Below, in pieces: positions 1-8,486 of a stretch of DNA of 64,000 nucleotides (position 1 is its first letter; each line of letters starts with the position of its first letter). Made by a program: the position numbers and the translations under genes. The notes under the pieces are model-generated. The model had not been told where the DNA came from, did not search any database, and saw only the letters and a list, made by a program, of their open reading frames with translations. This stretch comes from Kushneria marisflavi (lineage in GTDB: Bacteria; Pseudomonadota; Gammaproteobacteria; Pseudomonadales; Halomonadaceae): contig NZ_CP021358.1 in assembly GCF_002157205.1 (NCBI RefSeq), forward strand, positions 3,596,001 to 3,660,000, given 5' to 3'.

Positions 1-10
1 ACGCAATTTA

Positions 11-50
11 AAAGGCCAACAGGCGCCCTTGCAGGTCGCCTGTTGGCTTT
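11..50 (-). terminator. Rho-independent terminator of flaG
   Basis: An 11-bp perfect stem (15-25 paired with 37-47) is followed on the minus strand by a TTTT tract. It lies about 30 bp past the flaG stop and is placed to end flaG transcription. Confidence 0.75.
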
Positions 51-80
51 CTGACCCGCTTGTTTTCGGTCGGGATGACC

Positions 81-419
81 TCAGGCGGTGGTCTTGAGAA
101 GCTGCCCCTGCTGATATGCCGCCATACGTGCCATATGAAGCACCTCTTCCGTTGGAATCTGACGAATCACGTCGCCACTTTCACGGTCGATCACGCGCGT
201 TACAATCCGACCGCTGTCATCATGAATATCAATGTCGATACCGACTCGTTCCAGACCCTGCTTTAACTGCGTTATGGCTTCTTCCAGCGCTTCGAGATTA
301 TCCGTTTTGCAAGATGGCCCGAGCCTTGAAGGTACCGGCAAGACAGGAGAGGAGGCTGGAAATGAGTTACTGGAGAGCAGGCTGCTGGACATGCCGGAGA
401 TGACTGACGTGATGCTCAT
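81..419 (-). CDS. flaG: FlaG family flagellar protein
   Basis: A 112-residue protein of the FlaG family, a small flagellar protein often encoded beside flagellin and fliD that influences filament length. The first ~40 residues are Ser/Pro-rich and look disordered. The C-terminal ~65 residues carry the family core: a predicted helix (LEEAITQLKQGLERVGI) and the hallmark VIDRESGDVIRQIPTEEVL around residues 76-94. Length fits the family (about 110-140). The ATG at 419 has a GGGA Shine-Dalgarno about 8 nt upstream. It is on the same strand as the flagellins further right, but is separated from them by surface-protein genes, and fliD is not between them. Family assignment is confident; its exact role here is inferred. 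Confidence 0.9.
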   Translation of the reverse strand: MSITSVISGMSSSLLSSNSFPASSPVLPVPSRLGPSCKTDNLEALEEAITQLKQGLERVGIDIDIHDDSGRIVTRVIDRESGDVIRQIPTEEVLHMARMAAYQQGQLLKTTA

Positions 420-870
420 GGTGATGATCCCTTTCCGGGGTTTGCGTTGAAATCTTTTGGAGGTGTCGGCAAAACTGTGCCGAAACGCTTTTATATGAAA
501 AATCCTTGATACAATAAATCACAAAAAAAGACGAATCTTGAGCCCTGAAATATCGAATCAGCTGAGGCCAAAAATCGGCATGTTGTTGATTCAAAAAGCG
601 CTATGAAGATGCTGAATTGCCGATATAAAAACTTTTTTAACTAAAATATCATGGGCTTATACATATTTTTGACGCCAGTCTGAAGGTGGCCCGCGCTTAC
701 CGCCTGGCTCATGACATCCTGTCAGCCATGAGTTCCTTTAAATTGTGATGACATCAGCTATAGCCAAGGACAATGCGCGCTGCGGCACAATTTCTTTTCG
801 TTACTCGTTTTACCTTTTGTGTAGTCAAAGTTACTTATTGAAATATCAATTGACCTCGCAGGGGATGGCA
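420..870. other. Intergenic region between flaG and the TupA-like gene
   Basis: No convincing gene. A dyad TCGGCA/TGCCGA (466-471 and 478-483) lies 47-64 bp upstream of flaG; on the minus strand its TGCCGACAC half resembles a sigma-28 -10 element, but a well-spaced TAAA box is missing, so a flagellar promoter here is only suggestive. The stretch from about 600 to 850 is AT-rich and probably holds the promoter of the rightward gene. The open frame from 745 to 870 upstream of the chosen start has no Shine-Dalgarno and no recognisable domain. Confidence 0.4.
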
Positions 871-1881
871 ATGGCGGAATTACACGTGTTCTCAAACGCA
901 AGTCAGGACGCCAAGGCAGTAATGCAGGGCTTTGATGCTGATACAGCAAAGCTCCTCCCTCGAAGGGGGCAGAGCCTGCTGCGCTCGGTGAAAAGGAGTA
1001 TTTCTCGCTGGATACCGGATCGCCTTTATATTGCTCACCGCTACCAGAAGCATTTTGGATTCAGGCCCAACCTGGTCAATCCTGAAACCTTTAATGAAAA
1101 AATATGCTATCGCCGCCTGCATCCCGAGCCCATTTTTTCGCCGCTGAGTGACAAGCTGCTGGTACGTGATTACGTACGTCAGAAGATTGGCAATGAAACC
1201 CTGTTGCCGTTGTATCCAATTTCTCAGCCCTTTACACGGCACGACTATGACAGGCTGCCGAACAGTTTCGTCCTCAAGGCCAATCATGGCTCGGGGTATA
1301 ATCTGGTCGTACGCAACAAGGCCGATTACAGCTATGAGCTGATGCGTCGGCTCAGCGATCACTGGCTGGCCAGCAACTTTTATCGTGACAGCCGAGAGCT
1401 GCATTACCAAAGTATTACGCCTCGGCTAATGTGTGAAAAAATGCTGCTCGATGAGAATGGCAAGATTCCCAAGGACTACAAGTTCTACTGTTTCCGTGCC
1501 GAAGGTCAGGCGCCGAAAGTCTTTATTGAAGTGACACATGACCGCTTCACCGATTTTCACGTCGATTATTATGACCAGGACTGGAATCTTGTGGATGTTG
1601 TCAACGAGCGGTTCAATACTGGCTGTCCTATCGAGAAACCGGCTCAGCTGGATCGGGCCATGAAACTGGCGCTCAAGCTGTCTGAAGGGTTTGGGTTTGC
1701 CCGCGTTGACTTCTATCTAATGCGTGATGCGATCTATTTCGGTGAGATTACCTTTACGCCTACCGGTGGCATGAAAAACTTCCGGTCAGCGGCACATGAT
1801 CGTGCCTGGGGTGAGCTCTTTGACCATCGTCCGATGACAAGGGACTTTGGCTATGAAGACATGGAAGGTAATCGATACTGA
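871..1881 (+). CDS. TupA-like ATP-grasp protein (glycan/teichuronopeptide type)
   Basis: A protein of about 336 residues matching the TupA-like ATP-grasp family, found in polysaccharide and glycopeptide loci and thought to ligate amino acids or similar groups onto glycans. Visible family features: the N-terminal FGFRPNLVNPETFNEKICYR segment, SDKLLVRDYV, the nucleotide-binding LPNSFVLKANHGSGYN segment, the IPKDYKFYCF strand, and the C-terminal GEITFTPTGGM motif that carries the metal-binding Glu. The start at 871 is preferred because AGGGG at 860-864 sits 6 nt upstream; an in-frame ATG at 865 abuts that site and the longer frame from 745 has none. It converges on the diguanylate cyclase gene. 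Substrate is unknown; proximity to flagellin and glycosyltransferase genes makes a surface or flagellar glycan role plausible. Confidence 0.8.
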   Translation: MAELHVFSNASQDAKAVMQGFDADTAKLLPRRGQSLLRSVKRSISRWIPDRLYIAHRYQKHFGFRPNLVNPETFNEKICYRRLHPEPIFSPLSDKLLVRDYVRQKIGNETLLPLYPISQPFTRHDYDRLPNSFVLKANHGSGYNLVVRNKADYSYELMRRLSDHWLASNFYRDSRELHYQSITPRLMCEKMLLDENGKIPKDYKFYCFRAEGQAPKVFIEVTHDRFTDFHVDYYDQDWNLVDVVNERFNTGCPIEKPAQLDRAMKLALKLSEGFGFARVDFYLMRDAIYFGEITFTPTGGMKNFRSAAHDRAWGELFDHRPMTRDFGYEDMEGNRY

Positions 1882-1938
1882 GAGTAGGGTCTCGAATGAA
1901 CCTGCATTGCAATGAGCCTTGTTTTGCAGGTTTGTTTG

Positions 1939-3078
1939 CTAGCGGCAGACGCGATTACGTCCGTTATGCTTGGCTTGATAGAGGGCGTCGTCAGCGCGTC
2001 CGATAGCCTTGTCAAAAGTCTCCTGAGGCCTTTCAATTTCAGCCACGCCGATACTGATGGTCACGTTGATGGCTTGTGAAGCAATCACAAAAGGCTCGGA
2101 TTCAATATGCCTTCTCAGGCGTTCTGCGAAAGCTCCTGCTTCATCAATGGTGGTATGAGTCAGTACGATCAGAAACTCTTCGCCCCCCCAGCGTACAGCG
2201 ATATCATCGCGACGCATCAGGTTTTTCAAGCGCTTGGCAAAGATTTTTAACACGGCATCTCCGCCTTCATGGCCAAGTGTGTCATTAATTTTTTTGAAGT
2301 GGTCGAGATCGCCCAGAAGCACGCATACCGTGCTCTCTGGATGCTTTAAATCAAGCTTCGCCAATGCATGCTGAATGCCACGCCGGTTAAAAAGTCCGGT
2401 TAGCGCATCAGTATCAGCCTGATGTCTGAGCTGTAGATTGGCACGCTCCCCACTCATCGCCACATATCCGACATACACCAGAACGCTATTGACCTGATCA
2501 AAAATGATCGTTACACGAGCGGTTTCTGTCGATATCTGCAGATCTGTCAATATCAGCATGCCGGCAGAGAAGGCAAAGCCCATGGCATAGATGCTGAAGG
2601 CAACGGCGACCACGATCTGTGACCAGAGATCTTCCCGCCGTGCAATCAGGATCTCGGCCACCACCATGATGGAAGCGGCGGTTGCGCAAAGGAAGTAAAT
2701 GCTCGATATGGCGGTCTTCGAAACGTTAAACCAGGGCCCCAGCAGGCACGCCAGTGCAGGCGTTACGATCAGGATGATCGTCGCCACAATGGCATATGTA
2801 TGAAAATGGAGGCCGTAGAAGCGCCGTAGTCCGCTCCACGATAGTACAAGACTGATCATGTAGAGGGTAAAGATCAGCATGCTTTCCAGCATTGGCAGCG
2901 TCAGGTTGGTAGGCTCTCTGGTCAGCATGATGGCGCCCAGAAGAGAGGCCAGAATTGCCCCGAGCCAATGCCAGAGATAGGACTTTTCCCGCTGACGCAG
3001 CGCCAGTACCAGAAAAACCGCGCAATAGGCCGCCCGGCTGACCACACTGGAAAAGCTTAATGTTGTGAGATCAAGCAT
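1939..3078 (-). CDS. Membrane-bound diguanylate cyclase (GGDEF)
   Basis: A 379-residue protein that should make cyclic di-GMP from two GTP. Residues ~1-190 contain six or seven hydrophobic segments, an integral-membrane sensor region without a family I can name. Residues ~205-379 form a GGDEF domain: DALTGLFNRRG near its start, an intact GGEEF active-site loop, and an RRDD inhibitory I-site exactly five residues before it, so product inhibition is expected. There is no EAL domain. It is read away from the flagellins, downstream of the OmpW-like gene; once the frameshift there is taken into account the two are ~106 bp apart. Cyclic di-GMP usually opposes motility, so the location in a flagellar region is sensible, but the link is inferred. 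Confidence 0.9.
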   Translation of the reverse strand: MLDLTTLSFSSVVSRAAYCAVFLVLALRQREKSYLWHWLGAILASLLGAIMLTREPTNLTLPMLESMLIFTLYMISLVLSWSGLRRFYGLHFHTYAIVATIILIVTPALACLLGPWFNVSKTAISSIYFLCATAASIMVVAEILIARREDLWSQIVVAVAFSIYAMGFAFSAGMLILTDLQISTETARVTIIFDQVNSVLVYVGYVAMSGERANLQLRHQADTDALTGLFNRRGIQHALAKLDLKHPESTVCVLLGDLDHFKKINDTLGHEGGDAVLKIFAKRLKNLMRRDDIAVRWGGEEFLIVLTHTTIDEAGAFAERLRRHIESEPFVIASQAINVTISIGVAEIERPQETFDKAIGRADDALYQAKHNGRNRVCR

Positions 3079-3184
3079 GGAATTGGCGTATTCCCATAAA
3101 AAACCGGCATTTTTAATCGTGCCGATGACGTTGTGGGGTGTCTGTCGTACCTTGTGGCGCTTATCTGACCCTGTCTTTTAATGC

Positions 3185-3848
3185 TTAAAAACGCAGACCT
3201 ATGCCTGCACCCAGTACCAGCACATCGGTTAAAACCATCGCCGCTGAAATGCTGAACAGGCGTTATCACATAGCGAACGTTGGCGCTTGCATACCAGTGT
3301 TCGGAAAGCCGGTAATCCAGGCCTGCATCAAGAAGCGGGCTGGTGATGGCCTCCGAAGTTATCTCTGGCACGCCTGGGGCGGACTCGACGCTAATGGGCC
3401 AGGTATGGTTAACACCTGCCCCGAGATACGGATTTAGCGCGGCGTCGGGGAGAAAGTGATACTGAGCGACCAATGAAGCAGTACCGCTTCTGGTATGGCT
3501 GACCTTGAAATCGCCCAGCAGGCTGTCTTCCAGGCGGTAATCCGCTGAGATGACGCCAGCCACCGCTTCAATTGACCAGTGATCGGTCAGGAAATAACTG
3601 ATATCCAGCGTTGGTAAAATCTGGGAGGGAGTTTTTAGCCGTCCGCCCAACGGGGTTGTTTCGCTGCTTTCATTGACCGGAATAACGCCGGTGGCCTTTA
3701 AACGTATCAGCCAGTCACCCTGTTTCAAGCCACTCTGGGAGGGCGTTGTACCATATGCCGCTGCATACGCGGCATGGGGTAGCGCACAGGACACAACGAC
3801 TGCAAAAAGGATAAACAGCGTTTTTAAATGTCCTGAAACCGGGTACAT
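3185..3848 (-). pseudogene. ompW: OmpW-family outer membrane porin, frameshifted near the C-terminus
   Basis: An OmpW-type eight-stranded barrel with a cleavable signal peptide (hydrophobic LFILFAVVVSCALPHAAYA, cleavage near residue 29) and OmpW-like segments GDWLIRLKATGVIPVN, PTLDISYFLTDHWSIE and LNPYLGAGVNHTW. The open frame runs off family at about residue 209 and continues to 3057, overlapping the next gene. Removing one base of the AAAA run at 3231-3234 restores the ending GLTDVLVLGAGIGLRF and stop at 3185, including the terminal Phe required for barrel insertion, and gives ~220 residues (E. coli OmpW is 212). So a single-base insertion in a homopolymer either inactivates the gene, mediates phase variation, or is a sequencing error. 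Confidence 0.75.
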
Positions 3849-4144
3849 GGTGAAAAATCCTAAATATGTTGGTCAGCCTGTCAGCTGGAATACCGGATAG
3901 CTGCAACCAAATAGATGCCTCAGTTTCATGAGGAGTTGTGGTAGTAACGGCGCTTCACTGGTCGGCCTTTAACACGATGTAACGATTGTGGGGATATGCA
4001 AATACTATCAATGAGAGGCCGGCTCATTGGGATAGGGACTGGAGGGGCATGCTTGATATTTAAGACGGCGCCGGCCCGAAGGATGAAAAAGCAATAATGG
4101 ATGAGAATTAAGAGCGATCTGTTGGCTGGCTTGAACAATGGTGC

Positions 4145-6265
4145 TTAACGCAGTAGTGCAAGCACGCTATCAAGTTGCTGGTTGGCTTGTGTCAGTACGG
4201 CCATGCCCGCCTGCTGGGTGATCTGAGCTCGGCTCATGTTGGAGACTTCCACTGCGTAATCAGCGTCCATGATGCGTGAGCGAGCATCCCTCAAGGCGCT
4301 GACGGTATTTCCCTGCTGATCGATAATCGCATTCATGCGGTTTTGTGTGGCACCCAACGTACTGCGCTTGTCGTCAACGCGGGCAATGGCACGGTCCAGT
4401 GCAGCAAGCGGGTCATCCGGAGTCCTGAGGCGAATTTCGGGATTGATTTCGGTCAGTTCGACCGTACTGTGTGTATTGGGTACATCCGTGCTGGCTTGAA
4501 TGTTCATTCGGTAATAGATGATCAGATCACCACTGCCGGTACGTGTCTTGAGCAGCGTGCCCATCTCCTGAGTATTCACCAGTGTTGCTGATCGATAGCC
4601 GGTCGTTCCATCATCGCCATTGGAAGCGCGTAGAAAATATTGTCCGTTATCATCGATGCGCAAGGCATCTTCAACGCGCTGCCCATCCCGGTCGGTATAG
4701 TTTGCTGTTACATTGAGAGGATCGAGCGTAATGGTAGAGGTACCATCTACGGTGGTGCGCTCGGTTGTGATGGCTTTTTCCGGGGAAACGATGGGTGTAT
4801 CCGTGGTGGCATTGGCAATGACCCGAGGCCGGCTGGCAGTGACACTCGCGGGCTCAACCACATAATAGCGTCCCGACTGCTCAAGGTAGTACTGACCATT
4901 GCTGGACTGTGTAAGCGTGGCATTCTTGAAGGATGTCGTATTGCCATCGGCATCAAGATAGCGATGCTGTGCATTATCGATCGGCTGGCTATCAATCTCG
5001 ATGACTGGCTGGGTTGGTGGCGCTGAAGCGGGTTGATCCGAGCTGGCCCTGACGATATAGCCATCAAACGTGCTCTCGACAGTCGCTGAGTAGAACTTGC
5101 CAGTAGTGCTTGTTAGATAATAGTCATCGCCTACCCGGCTCAGGGTCGCACCGTTGACGGGTTGCCCTGAACTGTCGAAATAATCGACATCGTCATTGTT
5201 GAACGCCACACCATTGATGGTTGTGGTCGGTGAGGGCGGCCATATGGCGTCATTGCTTTTTAGCTGTGCATCAATGGCGGCCGGTCGGGTGGTTACGCTG
5301 GCCGGATAATAGCCAGCCTCGGGGCCACTGCCATTTTTAATGAAATAGTTACTGCCCGTAGCGACCAGTTGGCTTTCACCCCCAAATGTATTGCCTTGAC
5401 GATCACGAAGAACGCTGTCCACGTCTTCGATCTGATAGTCCTGATAGCGTGTCACTGGCGCATAGAGCTGTTGACCGACATCAATACGGACCTGGCTGGT
5501 GTCGGTCGCAGTATCGTGTGACGCCGTAACACTGGAAGCGAAATAAACGGTATTGCCGTCACTATCTTCTGCACGTGTATACCAGTTGGCGGGGTAACCG
5601 GTTGATGCGGGAGCGGCCTGCATCAGTGTTGGATTGCTATAACCGGCCGGCAAAATAAAATCACCACTACTGACGGCGATATCCTGTGCGCGACCCGTGA
5701 CGATATTGATATCGGTCACCACGCCGCTGATGCCGGCGACGGTGAAATCAGTTAAACCAAGTTCATCAACGCTGAAGCCGGGGCGGTTGAGATCCACCCC
5801 CAGGGTTTCTCCGTCATTGGCGCCTACCTGTACGCTGACCATACCGGCCGAGCCGTCGAGTAGATTGATGCCGTTAAACTGTGCCTGGGTGTTGAGCCGA
5901 TCAATCTCTTTTAAATTAAGGTTGATTTCCTGCTGGATGGTGTCCTGATCGACCAGCGTAAGCGCACCATTAAGTCCCTGTACGGTGAGTTCGCGAATAC
6001 GCTGCAAGCGATCGTTAACCTGAGAGAGCGCACCTTCAGCCGTCAGAGCCATGGAGGCGCCATCATTGGTGTTGCGCTGCGCCTGCTCTGTACCGCGGAC
6101 CTGAGCTTCCATCCGATTGCCAATCGCAAGCCCTGCGGCATCATCACGTACGGAATTGACACGCTGGCCGCTGGATAACCGTTCGATGGCCTGATTGAGA
6201 GAGCGCTGGCTTTTGTTCAGCTTTTGATTGATGGAAAGCGATGTCGAAGATGATATAGAGAACAT
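4145..6265 (-). CDS. Large flagellin with repeat-rich variable domain
   Basis: A flagellin of 706 residues from the ATG at 6265 (712 from a TTG at 6283). The N-terminal D0/D1 region (to ~residue 160) has [28 protein letters not shown] and [11 protein letters not shown]; the C-terminal ~90 residues contain the conserved helix ending SNMSRAQITQQAG...QLDSVLALLR. Between them lie about 430 variable residues with four or five degenerate ~60-residue units built on a D-x-x-G-N ... YYL ... YY-x-A-x-V pattern. The extreme N-terminus (MFSISSSTSLSINQ) departs from the usual M-x-x-INTN. The ATG at 6265 fits a candidate sigma-28 promoter whose start point would fall near 6291. It differs strongly from the three 300-residue flagellins at 13-17 kb, so it may be a minor or alternative filament protein. 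Confidence 0.9.
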   Translation of the reverse strand: MFSISSSTSLSINQKLNKSQRSLNQAIERLSSGQRVNSVRDDAAGLAIGNRMEAQVRGTEQAQRNTNDGASMALTAEGALSQVNDRLQRIRELTVQGLNGALTLVDQDTIQQEINLNLKEIDRLNTQAQFNGINLLDGSAGMVSVQVGANDGETLGVDLNRPGFSVDELGLTDFTVAGISGVVTDINIVTGRAQDIAVSSGDFILPAGYSNPTLMQAAPASTGYPANWYTRAEDSDGNTVYFASSVTASHDTATDTSQVRIDVGQQLYAPVTRYQDYQIEDVDSVLRDRQGNTFGGESQLVATGSNYFIKNGSGPEAGYYPASVTTRPAAIDAQLKSNDAIWPPSPTTTINGVAFNNDDVDYFDSSGQPVNGATLSRVGDDYYLTSTTGKFYSATVESTFDGYIVRASSDQPASAPPTQPVIEIDSQPIDNAQHRYLDADGNTTSFKNATLTQSSNGQYYLEQSGRYYVVEPASVTASRPRVIANATTDTPIVSPEKAITTERTTVDGTSTITLDPLNVTANYTDRDGQRVEDALRIDDNGQYFLRASNGDDGTTGYRSATLVNTQEMGTLLKTRTGSGDLIIYYRMNIQASTDVPNTHSTVELTEINPEIRLRTPDDPLAALDRAIARVDDKRSTLGATQNRMNAIIDQQGNTVSALRDARSRIMDADYAVEVSNMSRAQITQQAGMAVLTQANQQLDSVLALLR

Positions 6266-6296
6266 GGACGCTATCAAATACAAAAATTGAGATTGT

Positions 6297-6323
6297 ATAT
6301 CGGCCGATCGGGGAATATATTAA
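6297..6323 (-). promoter_or_regulatory. Candidate sigma-28 promoter of the large flagellin
   Basis: On the minus strand a GCCGATAT -10 element (6297-6304) lies 15 nt downstream of TTAA (6320-6323), close to the TAAA-N15-GCCGATAA FliA consensus. The -10 matches 7 of 8. The position predicts a ~26-nt leader before the ATG at 6265. Confidence 0.6.
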
Positions 6324-6539
6324 ATAATTAGGCGCGGACTGAAAGTCTGACTTTAAATTTTTTTAAAAGCTATTTTGGTTGGCTATTTAATTCAGGTTGG
6401 TATTGTAATTTTATTTTAATAAAACAAACAGCTCGCTACGATAATTATCACACCCTTGGTAAGACGCTGATGGCAATTCGATTGCACAGTAAAGCTCTTC
6501 AGTTCACGCTACCATTGTCTAGAGCAGAAAATGACCCTA

Positions 6540-7432
6540 GGTTCTGTTTGAAAAGTCATGACTGCTGCGCTGCTTCTGTTCACCGAGCAGGAGTCTGTCA
6601 TGGCAGGTTGTTACGAGCTTTCTGGCCAGCGCTGGCACATGATCGAGGATATCGTTTCTACCCCGCGCCGGAATGACCGGCAGATGCTCAACGGCGTTCT
6701 GTGGAGTCTCTGCTAGGAGCGCAGTGGGGTAATCTCCACGAGCGTTCCGGACCATGGAAGACGGTTTATCAGCGCTTTCGACAATAGCAGTGATAACTGC
6801 GCCTTCGACCAGATTCTGGTGCGGCTACATCTTCGTCTACGAGAAGACGTTTATATGGATCTCGGCATCTGGATGGTGGATTCAACCTCCATCAGAGCGA
6901 CCCGGTCGGCCTGAGGTGCCGGTAAAAAGGGAGATCGATATAACCGCTGGATCATGCCTTCGGCCGCAGCCGGGGCGGGCTGACAACGAAAATACACCTG
7001 CTGTGCGATAGCCATGGGCTTCCAATCACCTCCTCTTTATCAGCAGATCAGCGCGCTGACTCGACGCAATTGACTGGGCTACTGGAGCAGGTCCGGTTGC
7101 CGGGTCGTTCCGGCCGTCCTCGCAAGCGCAGCCGCTATCTCGTGGCGGACAAGGGCTACGATAGTGAGGCATTGCGACGCTACTGCACGCGTTACGGCAT
7201 GCGCCCGATCATTCCCCGCCGCCGTATGCATCGCCGGCCGCGCCCGGGGTTACCGCATCAGTTCGACCGGCCAAAATATCGTCAGCGCAATGTGTTAGAG
7301 CGGCTGTTTGGTTGGCTCAAGGAAAAGCGCCGGCTGAATACCCGTTACGACAAGCTGGCAAGCAGCTTCAGGGCCATGGTGACACAGGCCTGTATCGAGC
7401 GCTGCATGAGAGCCGACTTTTCAGACAGAACC
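6540..7432 (+). mobile_element. Degenerate IS5-family insertion sequence (IS427-like)
   Basis: An 893-bp element bounded by near-perfect terminal inverted repeats: GGTTCTGTTTGAAAAGTC at 6540-6557 and its complement with one mismatch at 7415-7432. A TA dinucleotide directly flanks both ends (6538-6539 and 7433-7434), matching the 2-bp target duplication of the IS427 group. It carries one transposase gene broken by several stops and frameshifts. The intact ends with a ruined gene suggest an old insertion, possibly still mobilisable in trans. It sits between the large flagellin and the nucleotidyltransferase gene, whose stop codon is only 8 bp from the right end. Confidence 0.85.
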
Positions 7433-7435
7433 TAA
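6600..7435 (+). pseudogene. IS5-family (DDE) transposase, multiply disrupted
   Basis: Fragments in different frames together spell an IS5/IS427 transposase of about 270 residues. The first runs from ATG 6600 (MAGCYELSGQRWHMIEDIV) to an in-frame TAG at 6714; a middle piece near 6740-6920 reads GPWKTVYQRF and RLHLRLREDVYMDLGIWMVD; another near 6950-7060 reads KIHLLCDSHGLP. The C-terminal third is open from 7070 to 7435 and contains the ADKGYDSEALRRYCTR region and the Glu-bearing NVLERLFGWLKEKRRL motif. Premature stops and at least two frame changes mean no active enzyme is made. Confidence 0.85.
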
Positions 7436-7439
7436 TCTA

Positions 7440-8486
7440 TCAATTTGTATTAAGGTTTAAAAAGTTATCTTTTAGCTTACTTCCCATGATGCCAGGAAAA
7501 GGATGAAGGCCGCTAAGGGGATTTCCAAATGCTTGTTTGTTCCAGTTAAGTAATCTGTAGTGAAATTTTCTTCTTAAGTTAAGTTCTTTATTTAGTTTGC
7601 TTTCCATTAATATACTGCCATTCCCTCGAAAGTAAAAGTCTTCGAGCATCATTCCAATCCACCCTAGTCCTGATATTTCAACCCCATCTATTGACTTATT
7701 AATAGAGATGTTGTTTTTGTTTTGTGACAAACAGTTTTCAATGGTTAATCCATAGTCATAGCTGTAAGAGTTTTTTTGGGGGTTGTAATGGCTGACTTCT
7801 TTTGTTATTTCGCTGCAAATTTTTCTGTAAAGAGTGTAGAAGTCTTTTATTACCCCTTCATGTAAATTCGAAATTTCAGCCTGTTTAACAGGAAAGGGTT
7901 TTTGTTTTTCCCTGATGTCTTCGACTTCTTTAAATGCTGGGTATTCTTCCGAATTGGTTTTTACCCCTCCATTAACGGCTAGTTTCAATGAGTGAGAAAA
8001 GGAGTGTCCTCGCAATAGAACTCCCTGCAAAGAAATATTTTTTGATAATATTTGCCCGATTAGCTGTATGATTCTGAATTGCATAAATTCTGCTGATATC
8101 AATAGGGATTGATGTCTGTTAGGGTATCCTTTATGCATCTGTTTCTTCTTTTCTTTTTGTCTTATGAATAAGAAATCTTTTTCAGGATTTAGAGTAAAAT
8201 ATCCGATTTCTTGAAGTAAGCTTTCATTGAGCAGCATAGGGTCATGAACGAATAGCGTTTTTCCATGCTGATGGTTGCTTGTAAATTTACTGTATCGAGA
8301 CAGAAATTCATCTCCAAGACAAAACTCATTGTCGAAAACAAAAATTATATCAAGATCAGATATCCCTGGCGTTTTTATGTTACCGTTTCGTATTATCTCT
8401 TTTGGTTGAAGAGTGTCAGGAATTTCTCTTTCGATAAAAAGATTAATCTCTTTTAATGCTTCATCGTACTCTTCGATGCCGATCAT
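7440..8486 (-). CDS. Nucleotidyltransferase-fold protein of unknown substrate
   Basis: A 348-residue protein with no family I recognise outside its N-terminus. Residues 34-51 (NGNIKTPGISDLDIIFVF) resemble the signature of polymerase-beta-like nucleotidyltransferases: a Gly turn followed by D44-x-D46, the usual metal-binding pair. The turn is Gly-Asn rather than the common Gly-Ser. The rest is mostly helical and polar; no signal peptide or membrane segment is seen. Its ATG overlaps the stop of the giant glycosyltransferase gene by one base (TAATG), with GGAG about 10 nt upstream, so the two are very likely translationally coupled. The gene is strikingly AT-rich for this genome, pointing to horizontal acquisition. 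A role in modifying the glycan built by the upstream enzyme is an inference. Confidence 0.6.
   Translation of the reverse strand: MIGIEEYDEALKEINLFIEREIPDTLQPKEIIRNGNIKTPGISDLDIIFVFDNEFCLGDEFLSRYSKFTSNHQHGKTLFVHDPMLLNESLLQEIGYFTLNPEKDFLFIRQKEKKKQMHKGYPNRHQSLLISAEFMQFRIIQLIGQILSKNISLQGVLLRGHSFSHSLKLAVNGGVKTNSEEYPAFKEVEDIREKQKPFPVKQAEISNLHEGVIKDFYTLYRKICSEITKEVSHYNPQKNSYSYDYGLTIENCLSQNKNNISINKSIDGVEISGLGWIGMMLEDFYFRGNGSILMESKLNKELNLRRKFHYRLLNWNKQAFGNPLSGLHPFPGIMGSKLKDNFLNLNTN

Noticed and set aside
892..1410. 172-residue frame antisense to the TupA-like gene
   Set aside because: Shadow of a well-supported gene; no family features.
3926..4138. 70-residue minus-strand frame downstream of the large flagellin
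   Set aside because: No Shine-Dalgarno, no domain, basic low-complexity composition; likely chance.
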